64,000 nucleotides of DNA from JBDWFY01 sp965275915 (GCA_965275915.1 CBDHYI010000003.1:186001-250000); one strand, 5' to 3'; shown: positions 1-9,632, counted from the stretch's first letter. Notes: generated by a model from the sequence alone, not told the origin. A program made the numbers and translations.

Positions 1-315
1 CCGGATCCGCTCAAAGTATTCAAAGGTTTTTCCGATGGGGTCGTTGATAGAAATACCAAATTATATCCTCTTAAAACGAACAATGTCGACATTGATTGGC
101 TCCTGAACCATCAGGGAACCAGCTTCGCCAGTGGTGCTCAACTGGAGTATCAGCAGATCAATGCAGTGCTTGATAATATTGTATCCTATGAAGGGCTTAC
201 CATAGGTGAACTCTGTGACACCTATAAAGAATTTGAGGAGAGCCGCATATTCGCAACCTGTCTTTGGTTGTCAAAATTCGGACTGCTCCGACTGTCTCCC
301 GAATCAAAGAACTAA
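1..315 (+). CDS. C-terminal part of an unrecognised protein (cut by window edge)
   Basis: Frame 1 is open from the first base to a TAA at 313-315, giving about 104 residues of a C-terminus. The end looks helical and could be a small winged-helix-like fold (IGELCDTYKEFEESRIF, then LWLSKFGLLRL). I do not recognise the family. The open frame from base 1 is why the downstream glycosyltransferase is started at 410 rather than at 206, which would overlap this gene by over 100 bases. Its position before two glycosyltransferases suggests a surface-glycan locus, but that is inference. Confidence 0.5.
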   Translation, partial: PDPLKVFKGFSDGVVDRNTKLYPLKTNNVDIDWLLNHQGTSFASGAQLEYQQINAVLDNIVSYEGLTIGELCDTYKEFEESRIFATCLWLSKFGLLRLSPESKN

Positions 316-409
316 TGCGCGCTTGGGCCCGGTTTTCTGCCTGAACAGGTCTTGTATTTTGTCAGAAGCCGATCAGACAGCTGCCAAGAAATGGGATTGG
401 ACAACGAAG

Positions 410-1447
410 ATGAATAAGAAAATTCGCTACATTCATGGGATGCATGAGTCATTCCGTACCTCGGGAACCGCAAACATAAATTGCCTGAAGTCGGCAGGAT
501 TCGAGATTGTAGAAAATGTGCCTGAAGCAGATATTGTAATACTTCATGTTGAGCCCTGGCATTTTCCTGCACACATCATGATGGAGCCCGAGATACAGAA
601 CAAGTATACAATCGCATATGCAGTTTGGGAAACAGATATATTACCGAATATTTATCGCTATAATTTAGAACTTGTAGACGAAATCTGGACGGCTTCAGAT
701 TACTGCGCACAAACGCTCAAAAATCACTTCGACAATGTGCACATCATACCACATACAGCTGAAAGACAGATCGCAAGTGAGTCCGAGCTCGATTACCTAA
801 AGAATTTGATTGGTTATAAGAAAGAGGAATTCTACTTCTATACAATTACGGACATACTCCCTCGCCGGAAGAACTTGCCTGCCCTGTTAAGGACTTTGCC
901 ACGGGTCATTGAGAACCAAAACGCTCGATACATATTGAAGACCGATATTCCGGTTCCACAGGATTGGTTTCACCGTGGCGAACAGTTCATCTATCTGCCG
1001 TCCCACCTGCCCGCTGGCCTAATGAACGCCCTGCATCAGATAGGCAATTGCTATGTCAGCGCCCATTGTTCCGAAGGATGGGGGATGTGCATGTCAGAGG
1101 CGATGGCGCATGGAAATCTTGTAGTAGCCACCGGGTATAGCGGCAATATGGATTTCATGACTGCTGAAAATTCCCTGCCTGTTGACTATAGTATCACTCC
1201 CGCTCAAATGAATAATCCCTGGCCATCAGAAGGCCAATGGGCGTCCATCGATGAGATCGATTTTGCCGCAAAGCTGACAGAAGCTATGGACAATTGGGGG
1301 GAGCTAGCACCTTTGCGAAGGAACGCTCGGACAGATATGGAGCGTTTTGGTAAAGACGCCGTTGCTCAATTGATGAAGGAGCGACTTGTCTCCATCGGGA
1401 GCACACAGATTCGGTCTGATGTCCCTGAGGTGTGTATCTCTGTTTGA
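410..1447 (+). CDS. GT4-like glycosyltransferase, paralogue 1
   Basis: A 345-residue protein of the GT-B, family-4-like type. The clearest motif is the E-x7-E signature in HCSEGWGMCMSEAMA, which in GT4 enzymes contacts the nucleotide-sugar donor. The N-terminal half carries AVWETDILP and VDEIWTASDY, also found almost unchanged in the gene at 9633-10682, so the two are paralogues. The frame is open upstream to 206, but that part overlaps the preceding gene and lacks family similarity, so ATG 410 is preferred. No signal peptide or membrane segment is visible, so it is likely cytoplasmic and transfers sugar to a lipid- or protein-linked acceptor. Donor and acceptor cannot be told from sequence. 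Confidence 0.8.
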   Translation: MNKKIRYIHGMHESFRTSGTANINCLKSAGFEIVENVPEADIVILHVEPWHFPAHIMMEPEIQNKYTIAYAVWETDILPNIYRYNLELVDEIWTASDYCAQTLKNHFDNVHIIPHTAERQIASESELDYLKNLIGYKKEEFYFYTITDILPRRKNLPALLRTLPRVIENQNARYILKTDIPVPQDWFHRGEQFIYLPSHLPAGLMNALHQIGNCYVSAHCSEGWGMCMSEAMAHGNLVVATGYSGNMDFMTAENSLPVDYSITPAQMNNPWPSEGQWASIDEIDFAAKLTEAMDNWGELAPLRRNARTDMERFGKDAVAQLMKERLVSIGSTQIRSDVPEVCISV

Positions 1448-1507
1448 CAGTTGAAATGCGACGGGCGGTCGTGGCCATTCACTTGTCAGTGACATCCCAA
1501 TTGAATC

Positions 1508-2224
1508 ATGAACAAACCCAAACCCATGCTATCCAAAATTCCGAGGCGCCTGCATTTCATCTGGGGGCTGCTGGATGATGCTGACGACATTCCCAAAGTT
1601 TACCGATCCTATTACGAAAAGTGGATCGATTGGCATCCTGAGTGGGACGTCCAATTACTTGGATCAAATGAAATCGAGAATATAGTTGGGAAGTATAAGC
1701 ACTATCCCTACGATAGCTATACAAAGGCTATTCAACGATGTGATGTCTGCAGGCCGATGCTTCTACACCAGATGGGTGGCATATATATCGATTTGGATGT
1801 TGAACCACATATTACTCTGGATGTTTTATTGACGATGTATCCAGAGGCGAATGTCATTTTGGCTGTGGAAACAGTGTTGACCGAAGAGATGTGTCGACAA
1901 ATCGGACAAAATGAACCAATTCGTTTTGGGGCACCAGAGCTGCCGGTTCGCGTGGCGAACTACTTCATGGCTTCCGTACCACGCCACCCATTTTGGCTTG
2001 CAGTATTAGAATTGATGAAACAGCGGCATCACCTACCAATTCGAAATGAATATGACATTCTATATACCACTGGCCCGGATGTGATTACTGAGATCGCCTA
2101 TCGTGCCGCCCAAGACTATTCTGATGTGGTTGTCGTGCCAATTCACATCATTAATCAAATGATCACACACCATTTTGTGGGCGGTTGGCGTGACAAAAGT
2201 GATCGTTCGTTTAACCCGACCTAA
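1508..2224 (+). CDS. GT32-like glycosyltransferase (DXD sugar-binding region)
   Basis: A 238-residue protein with the hallmark of GT32/capsular glycosyltransferases: an N-terminal IPRRLHFIWGLL-type start and, near residue 80-100, a CRPMLLHQMGGIYIDLDVEP block whose DLD is the metal and nucleotide-sugar binding DXD motif. The C-terminus ends near HHFVGGWRDK, close to the usual HH-W end of the family, so it is probably complete. It follows the GT4-like gene by about 60 bases on the same strand and is likely co-transcribed. An IS66 element begins immediately after its stop codon and would cut it off from anything formerly downstream. Confidence 0.75.
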   Translation: MNKPKPMLSKIPRRLHFIWGLLDDADDIPKVYRSYYEKWIDWHPEWDVQLLGSNEIENIVGKYKHYPYDSYTKAIQRCDVCRPMLLHQMGGIYIDLDVEPHITLDVLLTMYPEANVILAVETVLTEEMCRQIGQNEPIRFGAPELPVRVANYFMASVPRHPFWLAVLELMKQRHHLPIRNEYDILYTTGPDVITEIAYRAAQDYSDVVVVPIHIINQMITHHFVGGWRDKSDRSFNPT

Positions 2225-2283
2225 CGTGTTTCGGTTTGGTGCTTTAAGTGTCCACTTATCTAAATGTACACTTAAGGCTCCTG

Positions 2284-2664
2284 ATGAGTAATCGAAGGAA
2301 ACGGCGGATTTGGTCTGATGAGGAGAAGCGGGAGATCTGTGCGCAAGCGGTTCTTCCCGGTACGTCGGTTGCCCAGGTGGCCCGCCGGTATTCGGCGAAT
2401 GCCAATATGATCCACAATTGGCTGAAGGATCCGCGCTTTGCCGCTGCGCCAGTTGACCAGGGTAATGTTGAGGACGGGTCTTTCGTTGAGCTGGAGCTGG
2501 CCCCGGCAGCTTGTCCTGCCACTACAGGGGTCGTTGTCCCGGCCCCGGAACCTGTCTGTGCAAGCCGGGTTGATATTACCCTTTCTGATGGCCGCCGGGT
2601 GTTGATCGAAGGCCCAACGGCTCTGGCTGCGGTTATGGGGCTGGTCCAGGGCTTGATGGGATGA
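2284..2664 (+). CDS. tnpA: IS66 accessory protein TnpA
   Basis: A 126-residue IS66 OrfA with an N-terminal helix-turn-helix of the transposase IS3/IS66 type (RIWSDEEKREICAQAVLPG, then VAQVARRYSANANMIHNW). Its C-terminus overlaps tnpB by ATGA at 2661-2664, the usual translational coupling in this family. ATG 2284 is used. An in-frame upstream codon at 2248 would add twelve residues inside the IS end. It probably binds DNA and helps transposition, although the exact role of IS66 TnpA is not well known. Confidence 0.85.
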   Translation: MSNRRKRRIWSDEEKREICAQAVLPGTSVAQVARRYSANANMIHNWLKDPRFAAAPVDQGNVEDGSFVELELAPAACPATTGVVVPAPEPVCASRVDITLSDGRRVLIEGPTALAAVMGLVQGLMG

Positions 2665-3008
2665 TCCCGGTTCCATCGAACACCCGAGTTTGGCTGGCGG
2701 CGGGTGTGACGGACATGCGGCGCGGCTTCAACTCCCTTGCGGCCCAAACCGAACAGGTTCTGTCGCAAGATCCCTATTCGGGGCACTTGTTTGTATTCCG
2801 CGGTCGGCAGGGCGATCTTTTGAAGATCATCTGGTGGGACAGTCAGGGGGCTTGCCTGTTTTCCAAACGGCTGGAGAAAGGCCGGTTTGTCTGGCCGGGG
2901 GCGAAGTCTGGCAAGGTCAGTGTTACGGCGGCCCAGCTGTCGATGCTGCTTGAGGGGATCGACTGGCGCATGCCCACCCGCACCTGGACACCGCTGACGA
3001 GCGGATAG
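2661..3008 (+). CDS. tnpB: IS66 accessory protein TnpB
   Basis: A 115-residue, full-length IS66 Orf2. It has the family blocks VWLAAGVTDMRRGFNSLA, GHLFVFRGRQGDLLKIIWWD and FSKRLEKGRFVWP. It overlaps tnpA by four bases. It is needed for IS66 transposition in studied members, but its biochemical role is unknown. The reading frame is intact here, in contrast to tnpC. Confidence 0.9.
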   Translation: MIPVPSNTRVWLAAGVTDMRRGFNSLAAQTEQVLSQDPYSGHLFVFRGRQGDLLKIIWWDSQGACLFSKRLEKGRFVWPGAKSGKVSVTAAQLSMLLEGIDWRMPTRTWTPLTSG

Positions 3009-4178
3009 CGACATAAATACAGAGACTTAATCCGCTTTTTCCTTTCTGCCTGTGGCTGCATCCGGTATAAATGCAGCCATGCTGAAGGACTAGGACATCA
3101 CGCCTGACGATCCGGCTGAATTGAAAGCCGTGAATCGGCTTCTTGCCGACGAAGTCAAAGCCTTGAGCCTGAAGGTCGAGCAGCTTCAGCATCAGCTTCA
3201 TGGGGCGCACCGGAACCGGTTCGGCTCCAAATCGGAAAGCCTCGATCAGCTCAATCTGAGCCTTGCCGAGGAAGAGGCCATTGGTGTAGCTGCTGATCAG
3301 CAAAACATGCCGGATTCCGCTTCGGTGGATGCTCCTCCCGGACAGGCCAAACGCCAGCACAGCCGCAAGCCGCTACCGGATCATCTTGAGCGCAATGACA
3401 CGATCTTGATGCCGGGCGAAGCCTGCCTTCGGTGTGGCGGCAAGCTGAAGACACTGGGTGAGGACATTACCGAAGAGCTGGAATATGTGCCCGGCCGGTT
3501 TATCGTGAACCGTATTGTCAGACCGCGCCTGTCCTGTTCTTGGTGCGAGAGGATTGTTCAGGCGCCCTTGCCATCGCGTCCGATTGAGCGCGGACGGCCG
3601 GGAGCCGGTCTCCTGGCGCATATCCTTGTGTCAAAATATGCCAATCACCGTGTGTCCTGAGTATCAACCTGGAAAGGAGGTACGTAACTGCAAGAGAGAT
3701 GAGGGTAGGCCCCTCGGGTTCGGCGATCAGGAGCCGATCCCAAACCACCACAAGCTGCTGTCGTAAAGAGCGATGGTGGTGAGCGTTGTGGAAACGGCGG
3801 GGCGTGATCCCGTCAGGTACGATACGGAGAGACGAGCGAAAGCGAACCGTCGATGAACTGCCGAAAGCGTATGGTTGATGTCAGAACCGGGGGTGGTGGT
3901 CATCCCGGGATGAGTATGGGCGGTGCCCTGAAGTCCGGCCCATGCGGCATCCGGCTCGAAGGCGGCGTGAATCCGGATCAGGCTCTTTTGCGGAACAGGA
4001 GAACCTGTCGCCCCGATGCCAAGGGAGACGACCGATCGGGTGGCCCCCGAGAGGTCCAGAGTACCGATGCGGGGCACAGGGGCAGAACAGCTCGTAGTAG
4101 GGTTGAAAGCGCTGTAATGGCGCCGGACCGAAGGGGCTGTGGTGTTTCAGCCGCTGCCACTGGCCAACTGGTAACAGG

Positions 4179-5429
4179 ATGAGCCGGATGACAGAGGCAA
4201 AGCCGTTTACAATTGAGAAGAGAGAGGTCTGGGAGGCATTCAAGCGTGTGAAGGCCAATCAGGGTGCAGCTGGCGTAGATGGGCAGACACTCGAGGGCTT
4301 CGGGGAGCGGCTTGGGCCGAACCTTTACAAGCTTTGGAACCGGATGTCTTCTGGCAGCTACATACCATCGCCGGTACGCCGGGTTATGATCCCAAAGGCG
4401 GATGGGGGCCAACGACCGTTGGGCATCCCGACAGTTGCGGACCGCATCGCACAGGAGGTCGTCCGGCAGTATCTGGAACCCCTTGTGGAAGCAGTCTTCC
4501 ACAAGGATTCCTATGGCTATCGGCCCGAACGCTCTGCCGTTGACGCCATTCGGACGGTGCGCAAGCGATGCTGGCGCTACGACTGGGTGTTGGATATGGA
4601 CATCAAAGGGTTCTTTGACACCATCGATCATGAACTTCTGCTCAAGGCAGTCCGCCATCATACGGATTGTCGCTGGGTGCTGCTCTATATCGAACGGTGG
4701 CTGAAGGCACCCGTGATGATGGAGGATGGCAGTCTTGTCCCGCAGGATCAGGGAACACCGCAGGGTGGGGTCATCTCACCGCTGCTGGCTAACCTGTTTC
4801 TGCACTACGCTTTCGACACATGGATGGATCGGGAGAACCCGCAAGTGCCATTCGAACGCTATGCGGATGACATTATCTGCCATTGTCGGACGGAAGGCGA
4901 AGCGCGTAGGCTCTGGCGGCAGGTCGAAGACCGGCTTGCCGAATGTGGCCTGACGCTTCATCTGCAGAAGACGAAGATCGCCTACTGCAAGGACACGAAC
5001 CGGAAGGGATCTTCCCCGACGGTTGCATTCGACTTCCTTGGCTACAGGTTCCAGCCCCGGCTGGCGATCTGGCGTGGAGGATTGTTCGGGGTATCCTATC
5101 TTCCGGCGGCCAGCCCCAAAGCGCTCAAGGCGTTCCGGCGCCGGGTGCGCAATTGGGGTTTGCAGCGGCGCAGCGACAAAGGGCTGATCGATCTGGCCCG
5201 CATGTTCAATCGGCAGATTGAGGGCTGGATCGGCTACTTCAGATGCTTCTACAAATCGGCACTCTATCCGACGCTACGTCTGATCGACGCCCATTTGGTC
5301 CGATGGGTGATGCGGAAGTACAAACGCTTCAAGCAACGGCCCCGGCAAGCGCGGCTCTGGCTCGCCAGAATTGCGAAATCCACGCCGGGACTGTTTGCCC
5401 ATTGGTCTCTTCTTCACGCAAACGGCTGA
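4179..5429 (+). CDS. ltrA: Group II intron reverse transcriptase/maturase
   Basis: A 416-residue intron-encoded protein. RT blocks run from about residue 20 (VKANQGAAGVDGQTLEGF) through SYGYRPERSAVDAI, LDMDIKGFFDTIDHELL and TPQGGVISPLLANLFLHYAF to the catalytic FERYADDIICHC. The maturase X domain follows (about 290-400). The protein ends right after GLFAHWSLLHANG with no D/En endonuclease region, matching the RmInt1/class D type, which is about 420 residues long. Such introns move by reverse splicing into single-stranded DNA at forks. ATG 4179 fits the family length. The gene appears intact and may be functional even though its host transposase is not. Confidence 0.93.
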   Translation: MSRMTEAKPFTIEKREVWEAFKRVKANQGAAGVDGQTLEGFGERLGPNLYKLWNRMSSGSYIPSPVRRVMIPKADGGQRPLGIPTVADRIAQEVVRQYLEPLVEAVFHKDSYGYRPERSAVDAIRTVRKRCWRYDWVLDMDIKGFFDTIDHELLLKAVRHHTDCRWVLLYIERWLKAPVMMEDGSLVPQDQGTPQGGVISPLLANLFLHYAFDTWMDRENPQVPFERYADDIICHCRTEGEARRLWRQVEDRLAECGLTLHLQKTKIAYCKDTNRKGSSPTVAFDFLGYRFQPRLAIWRGGLFGVSYLPAASPKALKAFRRRVRNWGLQRRSDKGLIDLARMFNRQIEGWIGYFRCFYKSALYPTLRLIDAHLVRWVMRKYKRFKQRPRQARLWLARIAKSTPGLFAHWSLLHANG

Positions 5430-5436
5430 ATACCGG

Positions 5437-5470
5437 GAGCCGTATGAGCTGAGAGGTTCACGTACGGTTC
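5437..5470 (+). ncRNA. Group II intron domain V
   Basis: The 34-base catalytic hairpin reads GAGCCGTATGAGC, loop TGAGAG, then GTTCACGTACGGTTC. GAGCCGTA pairs with TACGGTTC, with the conserved bulge between. This is the most conserved RNA part of group II introns and supports the class and orientation. Domain VI follows as a GCGCG/CGCGC stem around TGAGGGTGAAATCCCC, in which the bulged branch-point A would lie. Confidence 0.85.
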
Positions 5471-6709
5471 TGGGAGCGCGTGAGGGTGAAATCCCCTCGC
5501 GCGACTCGCTTGCCTTTATACCGCCAATCTCAGATCTTCGGCCGGGAAGGCATTGACTTGGACCGCTCGACCCTTGCTGATTGGGTGGGGCGCTCCACCG
5601 CCTTGCTTGAGCCGTTGGCGGATGCCATCGGCCGCATAGTCCGGCAAGGGGAAGCGCTCTTTGCCGATGACACCCCGGTCAAGCTTCAGGCTCCGGGAAC
5701 AAAGAAGACAAAAACCGCCAGGATCTGGGCCTATGTGAGGGATGAACGCCCGTAGGCTGGCTCTTCTCCGCCGCTGGCCTGGTACCAGTTCACGGTTGAC
5801 CGTAAGGGCGAACATCCTGAGGGGCACCTGTCCGGCTACAAGGGCTGGGTTCACGCGGACGGTTATGCCGGGTTCAACGGCCTGTTCGGGGAGAACAAGG
5901 CCCGGGAGATGGCCTGTATGGCTCATATCCGGCGCAAGTTCGTCGATGTGCACGCATCCCAAGGATCATCGATTGCCGCAGAGGCCATTCAGCGCGTTGC
6001 CGGGCTGTACGAAATCGAAAAGAAGGCACGCGGAAAACCTCCGCCGGAGCGCACCGCCTTACGGCAAGCAAACGCCAAACCTATCTTCGACGATCTGGAA
6101 GGCTGGCTCGGCACCCAATTGACGCGGATCTCCGGCAAGTCACCACTGGCCGCTGCGATCCGGTATGCGCTCAGCCGCCTGCCGAAAGCCCGGCCGTATC
6201 TCGATAACGGGCATCTGGAGCTGGACAACAATTGTGCGGAGCGGGCGATAAAGCCGATAGCTCTTGGCCGAAAAAACTACCTCTTCATGGGCTCACAAGG
6301 CGGCGGGAAATCAGCGGCTATCGCCTATACGCTGATCGAAACCGCCAAACTCAACGGCATTGACCCGCAAGCCTGGCTCACATGGGTCCTGGCGCAAATC
6401 GCCGACCACAAGATCAATCGCATCAACGAACTCATGCCTTGGTGTTACGCTGCAAAAGCAGCGTAACAGAGCGCGTCACCGCCATGAAGATCGGATTCAC
6501 CGGACGGACACTGACAAAACTCCGTCCCGCTTACCTTACATCTCAACTCGTCTTGGTTTTAACGAAACGAAACAGCGGACGAACCGTCTTCCCCTATATC
6601 CATGACAAGTCCGCTGTCTCAGAGGCAGGTGCCATGTGTTTCTCGTCCTTTGGTATGCCTTTGTCCAATACTGCACATCTTGGCTCCCAGTATCACGGTA
6701 TTGTGGGAT

Positions 6710-7855
6710 ATGTCAGTCACAGAACCAAATATTACCTTCCCCTTGCGAGGCATCAACACAAGACCTCTGTCCCGAAGCGAGTTAGTTGCAGAAGCCGAAT
6801 CTGAAGACATTCCGATCTCCCACCTGCTTGCTGTCATTAAGGTGGAAGCCGCCGGTCGTGGGTTCTCAAGTTCAGGTTTGCTAAAGATTTTGTATGAACC
6901 ACATATAGCATGGCGGGAAACAGAGGGCGCCACTCGAGATGCTCTCGTTAAATACAATCTGGCATATAAAAGATGGGGAGAAGAACCATATCCACAATCA
7001 ATGGCTGCCCGTCACTGGCAGTTGTCTACTGCGTACGAAATCGCCGGCGAAAGGGCGCTTGAATGGGCTTCCTACGGACTGGCTCAAATCATGGGGCTAA
7101 ACTACAGGCAGTCAGGCTTTTCATCTGTGACGCAAATGGTCAACTTTTTGTTGATAAGCGAAGCAAACCAACTTCTTTCGATGATCAAATTTCTAAAGTC
7201 TACAGGACTAATTTACGACATTCGCAAAGGACATTGGGATAACTTCGCACTTCGGTACAACGGACCATCTTTTGCGCGCAACAGATACCAAATCCGCTTG
7301 GAACAGGCTGTCCGGTTTTACGATCAGCACCCAATGACTGGTGCAATTGGAAACCAGATAGCAGCCCAATCTTCACCTTACGGGTTGTTAAAAGAGGCGC
7401 AGCATGACTTGACTACCCTGGGTTACAATCCCGGTCCTGCCGATGGCTGGCTCGGCACCAAGACAACATCTGCGATCCTGACGTTCCAGAAATCCGATTC
7501 CAGTTTGGTTACTGACGGAATTCTTGGGCCGGATACAATGGCAGCCATTCATTCGGCCATGGAGATGCGGAAAAAGCAGCGCTCAAAAAAGGTCACAAAC
7601 ACGGCAATGGCCGGTTCTGGTATTGCAGCTGCGTCCACAGCTGCGAAAGTCAATTCGCACTGGTGGATCTGGATTGTTGCCAGGCTAAGGGGTTGGAAAA
7701 CGCACATTTTTGCAGTTTTGGTTGCCACTGCTGGACTACTTCACGAATATGGCTACGAATTTATACCTCCACAGTATTTTGGTAAAGTAATGTTCGCCAT
7801 TGGAATTATATTAGTTTTATTGAGACAGATATCAAATACAGATCTTCAGAAATAA
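6710..7855 (+). CDS. N-acetylmuramidase with peptidoglycan-binding and membrane-anchor domains
   Basis: A 381-residue phage-endolysin-like enzyme. Residues 1-200 match the N-acetylmuramidase (DUF3380) family: ISHLLAVIKVEAAGRGF holds the likely catalytic Glu, then LYEPHIAWRET and EWASYGLAQIMGLNYRQSGF. A peptidoglycan-binding domain 1 follows at about 235-290 (LKEAQHDLTTLGYNPGPADG and GILGPDTMAAI). Two hydrophobic segments near the C-terminus (IFAVLVATAGLL and VMFAIGIILVLL) suggest membrane anchoring or export linked to a holin-like tail, as seen in gene-transfer-agent and prophage lysozymes. No other phage gene is nearby. The frame is open to 6602, but ATG 6710 removes a segment with no family match. 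The ribosome site is weak and close. Confidence 0.8.
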   Translation: MSVTEPNITFPLRGINTRPLSRSELVAEAESEDIPISHLLAVIKVEAAGRGFSSSGLLKILYEPHIAWRETEGATRDALVKYNLAYKRWGEEPYPQSMAARHWQLSTAYEIAGERALEWASYGLAQIMGLNYRQSGFSSVTQMVNFLLISEANQLLSMIKFLKSTGLIYDIRKGHWDNFALRYNGPSFARNRYQIRLEQAVRFYDQHPMTGAIGNQIAAQSSPYGLLKEAQHDLTTLGYNPGPADGWLGTKTTSAILTFQKSDSSLVTDGILGPDTMAAIHSAMEMRKKQRSKKVTNTAMAGSGIAAASTAAKVNSHWWIWIVARLRGWKTHIFAVLVATAGLLHEYGYEFIPPQYFGKVMFAIGIILVLLRQISNTDLQK

Positions 7856-8742
7856 AAAACAACATAAAACTAAACTATTACTTCTTTGGTGAATAAACAA
7901 CAAGATGTACTGATAATAATCCTATCGAAGGAGGGTAATTGATCCTCCAGCATTCATAGGCCCATAGCCTCCCTTGGACGCAAGCTTCATAAACAGGAAA
8001 CCATGACGGCAATGCTTGGAAAACTCCTTGATCGGGCATTGGAACCCTGAGGATTTGGTATGATTATGGAAGCTGAGTATAGCTGCATGTTATTGCCTGG
8101 TAACACACAACACGGATTAGTTGCAGTAACAACACAGTTTAGTGGTGCTCTAAAAGACTCCGAAAGAATACGGAACAAATTGCTCGCATTCGCCTCTGGT
8201 TGAAAAGGGATCCGTCGTCCTCCGCGATATTCTGTTTGATCCTGTAAGTTGGGTTTCTTCCATTTCCAACACGACAAGCTTGCATGGGCTCTGGACTCAG
8301 TTCCGCACAGTAGGTCAACAGGTTTGAAAAGTCGCCTCTGTGCGTCTATGCACACAACGCATCTCCCCTGTGCCTAGACTCGATATCGGATCTATAAAAT
8401 ATATAGAAATAGTAGTGTATTATAGAACATTTCGCTTTTATCAAAGATGTCAGATAAACGTAAATTACATTTATTAACAATGTATGATCAGGTCTGGTGG
8501 AGGGATTTTACAAGGCATTTTATGTCTATTTATCAGTCATTTTAGCCAAGTTCGTCAACTGACCTTACTGGCAATTGCAAATGCACTGCATGCATGTTGT
8601 GTCAAACAGCACAACTTGACCGAGAATTTGCTGTTACGTTCTTGCCTCGGTGGTGCCATTCATCGACGTCTTGTGACGCCAATATACAATCTAAGGTAGT
8701 GAAAAACTACGGCATCTAACTCGAACTTTGTACCAGGACGAT
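7856..8742. other. Long AT-rich stretch without a convincing gene
   Basis: Nearly 900 bases with low GC. The short open frames (for example 7987-8355 minus and 8484-8699 plus) have no recognisable composition or motif and are not called. A small hairpin (GGAGG at 7930-7934 with CCTCC at 7944-7948) is present without a T-run. The region probably holds the promoter of the Crp-like gene and decayed DNA. Confidence 0.5.
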
Positions 8743-9399
8743 ATGAATAGCATCGAGGAAAACCTAGCTGAGTACCTAAGTGGAGATATCGATCTAAACT
8801 TTGACGACATCCCCAACAAAAGATTTTTTTACGCCAACGGTTCAATTGAATTTCCGAAAAACAAAAATAATGTTTATGTACTTCTGGATGGATACGTAAA
8901 GGTCTATATTATCGATCGCTGTGGGCAAGAAATAGTAATAGACATAAGTACAAAGAAAGATATTTTAAATTTAGAGAATTTTCTCTTAAAAAGAAGAATG
9001 TCAGTATATTATGAATGTTTGTGTGAATGTTTTATACTGGAATTAGTTGATATTATGAACGAACATAAACTTGAGAAGAGTCTGGTGATTGAGAATGTTA
9101 TAGTAAAAAAATACATGGACCGTCTGTATTCGAGATTCTTTTCGCTCTCAAGGGCATCTTTAGCTGAACGAATTGCTTTTGTATTGTTGGAGCTTGACGC
9201 AATTATAAATAGTAGCAACAACTCCATACCGAAATGCATAAATCAGACACTGATAAGTAAAATGGGGCGAGGCTCTAGAGGGATAGTCAATAAAATATTG
9301 AATAAATGGGAAAGAGAAGGATGGATATGCTTAAAAAGTGATGGCATGAGAATAATAAAGCACCAAAAATTGAAAGATATATTAGAATATGCGGAATAG
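8743..9399 (+). CDS. Crp/Fnr-family transcriptional regulator
   Basis: A 218-residue protein with a cyclic-nucleotide-binding-like beta barrel at about residues 40-110 (NNVYVLLDGYVKVYIIDRCG, then QEIVIDISTKKDILNLENF), a long dimer helix, and a C-terminal winged helix (LISKMGRGSRGIVNKILNKW, then EREGWI). It lacks the N-terminal cysteine set of FNR and the cAMP-contact motif of CRP, so its effector is unknown. Codon use is strongly AT-biased (many AAA, ATA and TTA), unlike the gab and pxp genes, which points to separate acquisition. It sits upstream of the second GT4-like gene on the same strand. A TTG at 8728 would add five residues, but ATG 8743 is preferred. Confidence 0.75.
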   Translation: MNSIEENLAEYLSGDIDLNFDDIPNKRFFYANGSIEFPKNKNNVYVLLDGYVKVYIIDRCGQEIVIDISTKKDILNLENFLLKRRMSVYYECLCECFILELVDIMNEHKLEKSLVIENVIVKKYMDRLYSRFFSLSRASLAERIAFVLLELDAIINSSNNSIPKCINQTLISKMGRGSRGIVNKILNKWEREGWICLKSDGMRIIKHQKLKDILEYAE

Positions 9400-9632
9400 G
9401 GCATCAGAATAAGGTTCAGTAAATTGGCCGATTTCATGTGAATTTGATCCACCGTTTGCGAATGCAAAACAGTGGCATCCGTTGCCGATAAAGGTCGCTC
9501 TCGAAGATAAATCGGCGGCAGACTCACCCAGCTATCTATTGTTTGGAATGGTGTCGGGATACCAAACTCTACAACCTTTAGGTTCTCACAGGAGCTAATG
9601 CTCAGTTCCGAGCATACTGAATCGAGGGTAGG

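Larger units (their letters stand above)
3650..5507 (+). mobile_element. Group II intron inserted in IS66 tnpC
   Basis: A group II intron of about 1.86 kb in the sense orientation of tnpC. Its 5' end reads GTGTGTCC near 3650 (GUGYG-type). An intron-encoded reverse transcriptase lies in the domain IV position (4179-5429), followed at once by a classical domain V (5437-5470) and a domain VI-like hairpin (about 5472-5502). Removing 3650-5507 joins AAT CAC C to GC TTG CCT and restores the tnpC frame. A two-base shift of both ends (3652-5509) also works, so the boundary is not fixed. Bases 3660-4178 hold the RNA domains I-III and no gene. Confidence 0.85.
3079..6466 (+). pseudogene. tnpC: IS66 transposase tnpC, split by an intron and two amber codons
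   Basis: The IS66 DDE transposase lies in two exons, 3079 to about 3650 and about 5508 to 6466. The frame starts at ATG 3079, but codon 5 is TAG (3091-3093), after which the frame stays open as DITPDDPAELKAVNRLL. The family block VSKYANH is followed directly by the intron and, after it, by LPLYRQSQIFGREGIDLDR, so splicing would rejoin the frame. A second TAG at 5753-5755 stands where IS66 has Trp (DERP-W-AGS). The frame then continues through YQFTVDRKGEHPEG and the C-terminal LELDNNCAERAIKPIALGRKN region to a TAA. Two nonsense codons make it a pseudogene even if the intron splices. Confidence 0.85.
2226..6534 (+). mobile_element. IS66-family element carrying a group II intron
   Basis: Three IS66 genes in canonical order (tnpA, tnpB, tnpC), with tnpC interrupted by a group II intron. 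Ends are placed from an imperfect terminal inverted repeat. The left end at 2226 reads GTGTTTCGG... and leads to AAGTGTCC at 2246-2253. The right end, read inward from 6534, starts GTAAGCGGG and leads to CAGTGTCC. GTAAGC is the usual IS66 end. I see no clear 8-bp target duplication. The left boundary could be off by several bases. Confidence 0.6.

Noticed and set aside
206..409. N-terminal extension of the first glycosyltransferase from 206.
   Set aside because: It overlaps the preceding frame to 315, has a Cys-rich composition unlike the family, and the paralogue starts at the position equal to 410.
7987..8355. Minus-strand open frame of 122 codons.
   Set aside because: No motif, odd composition and no ribosome site. 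It looks like a chance frame.
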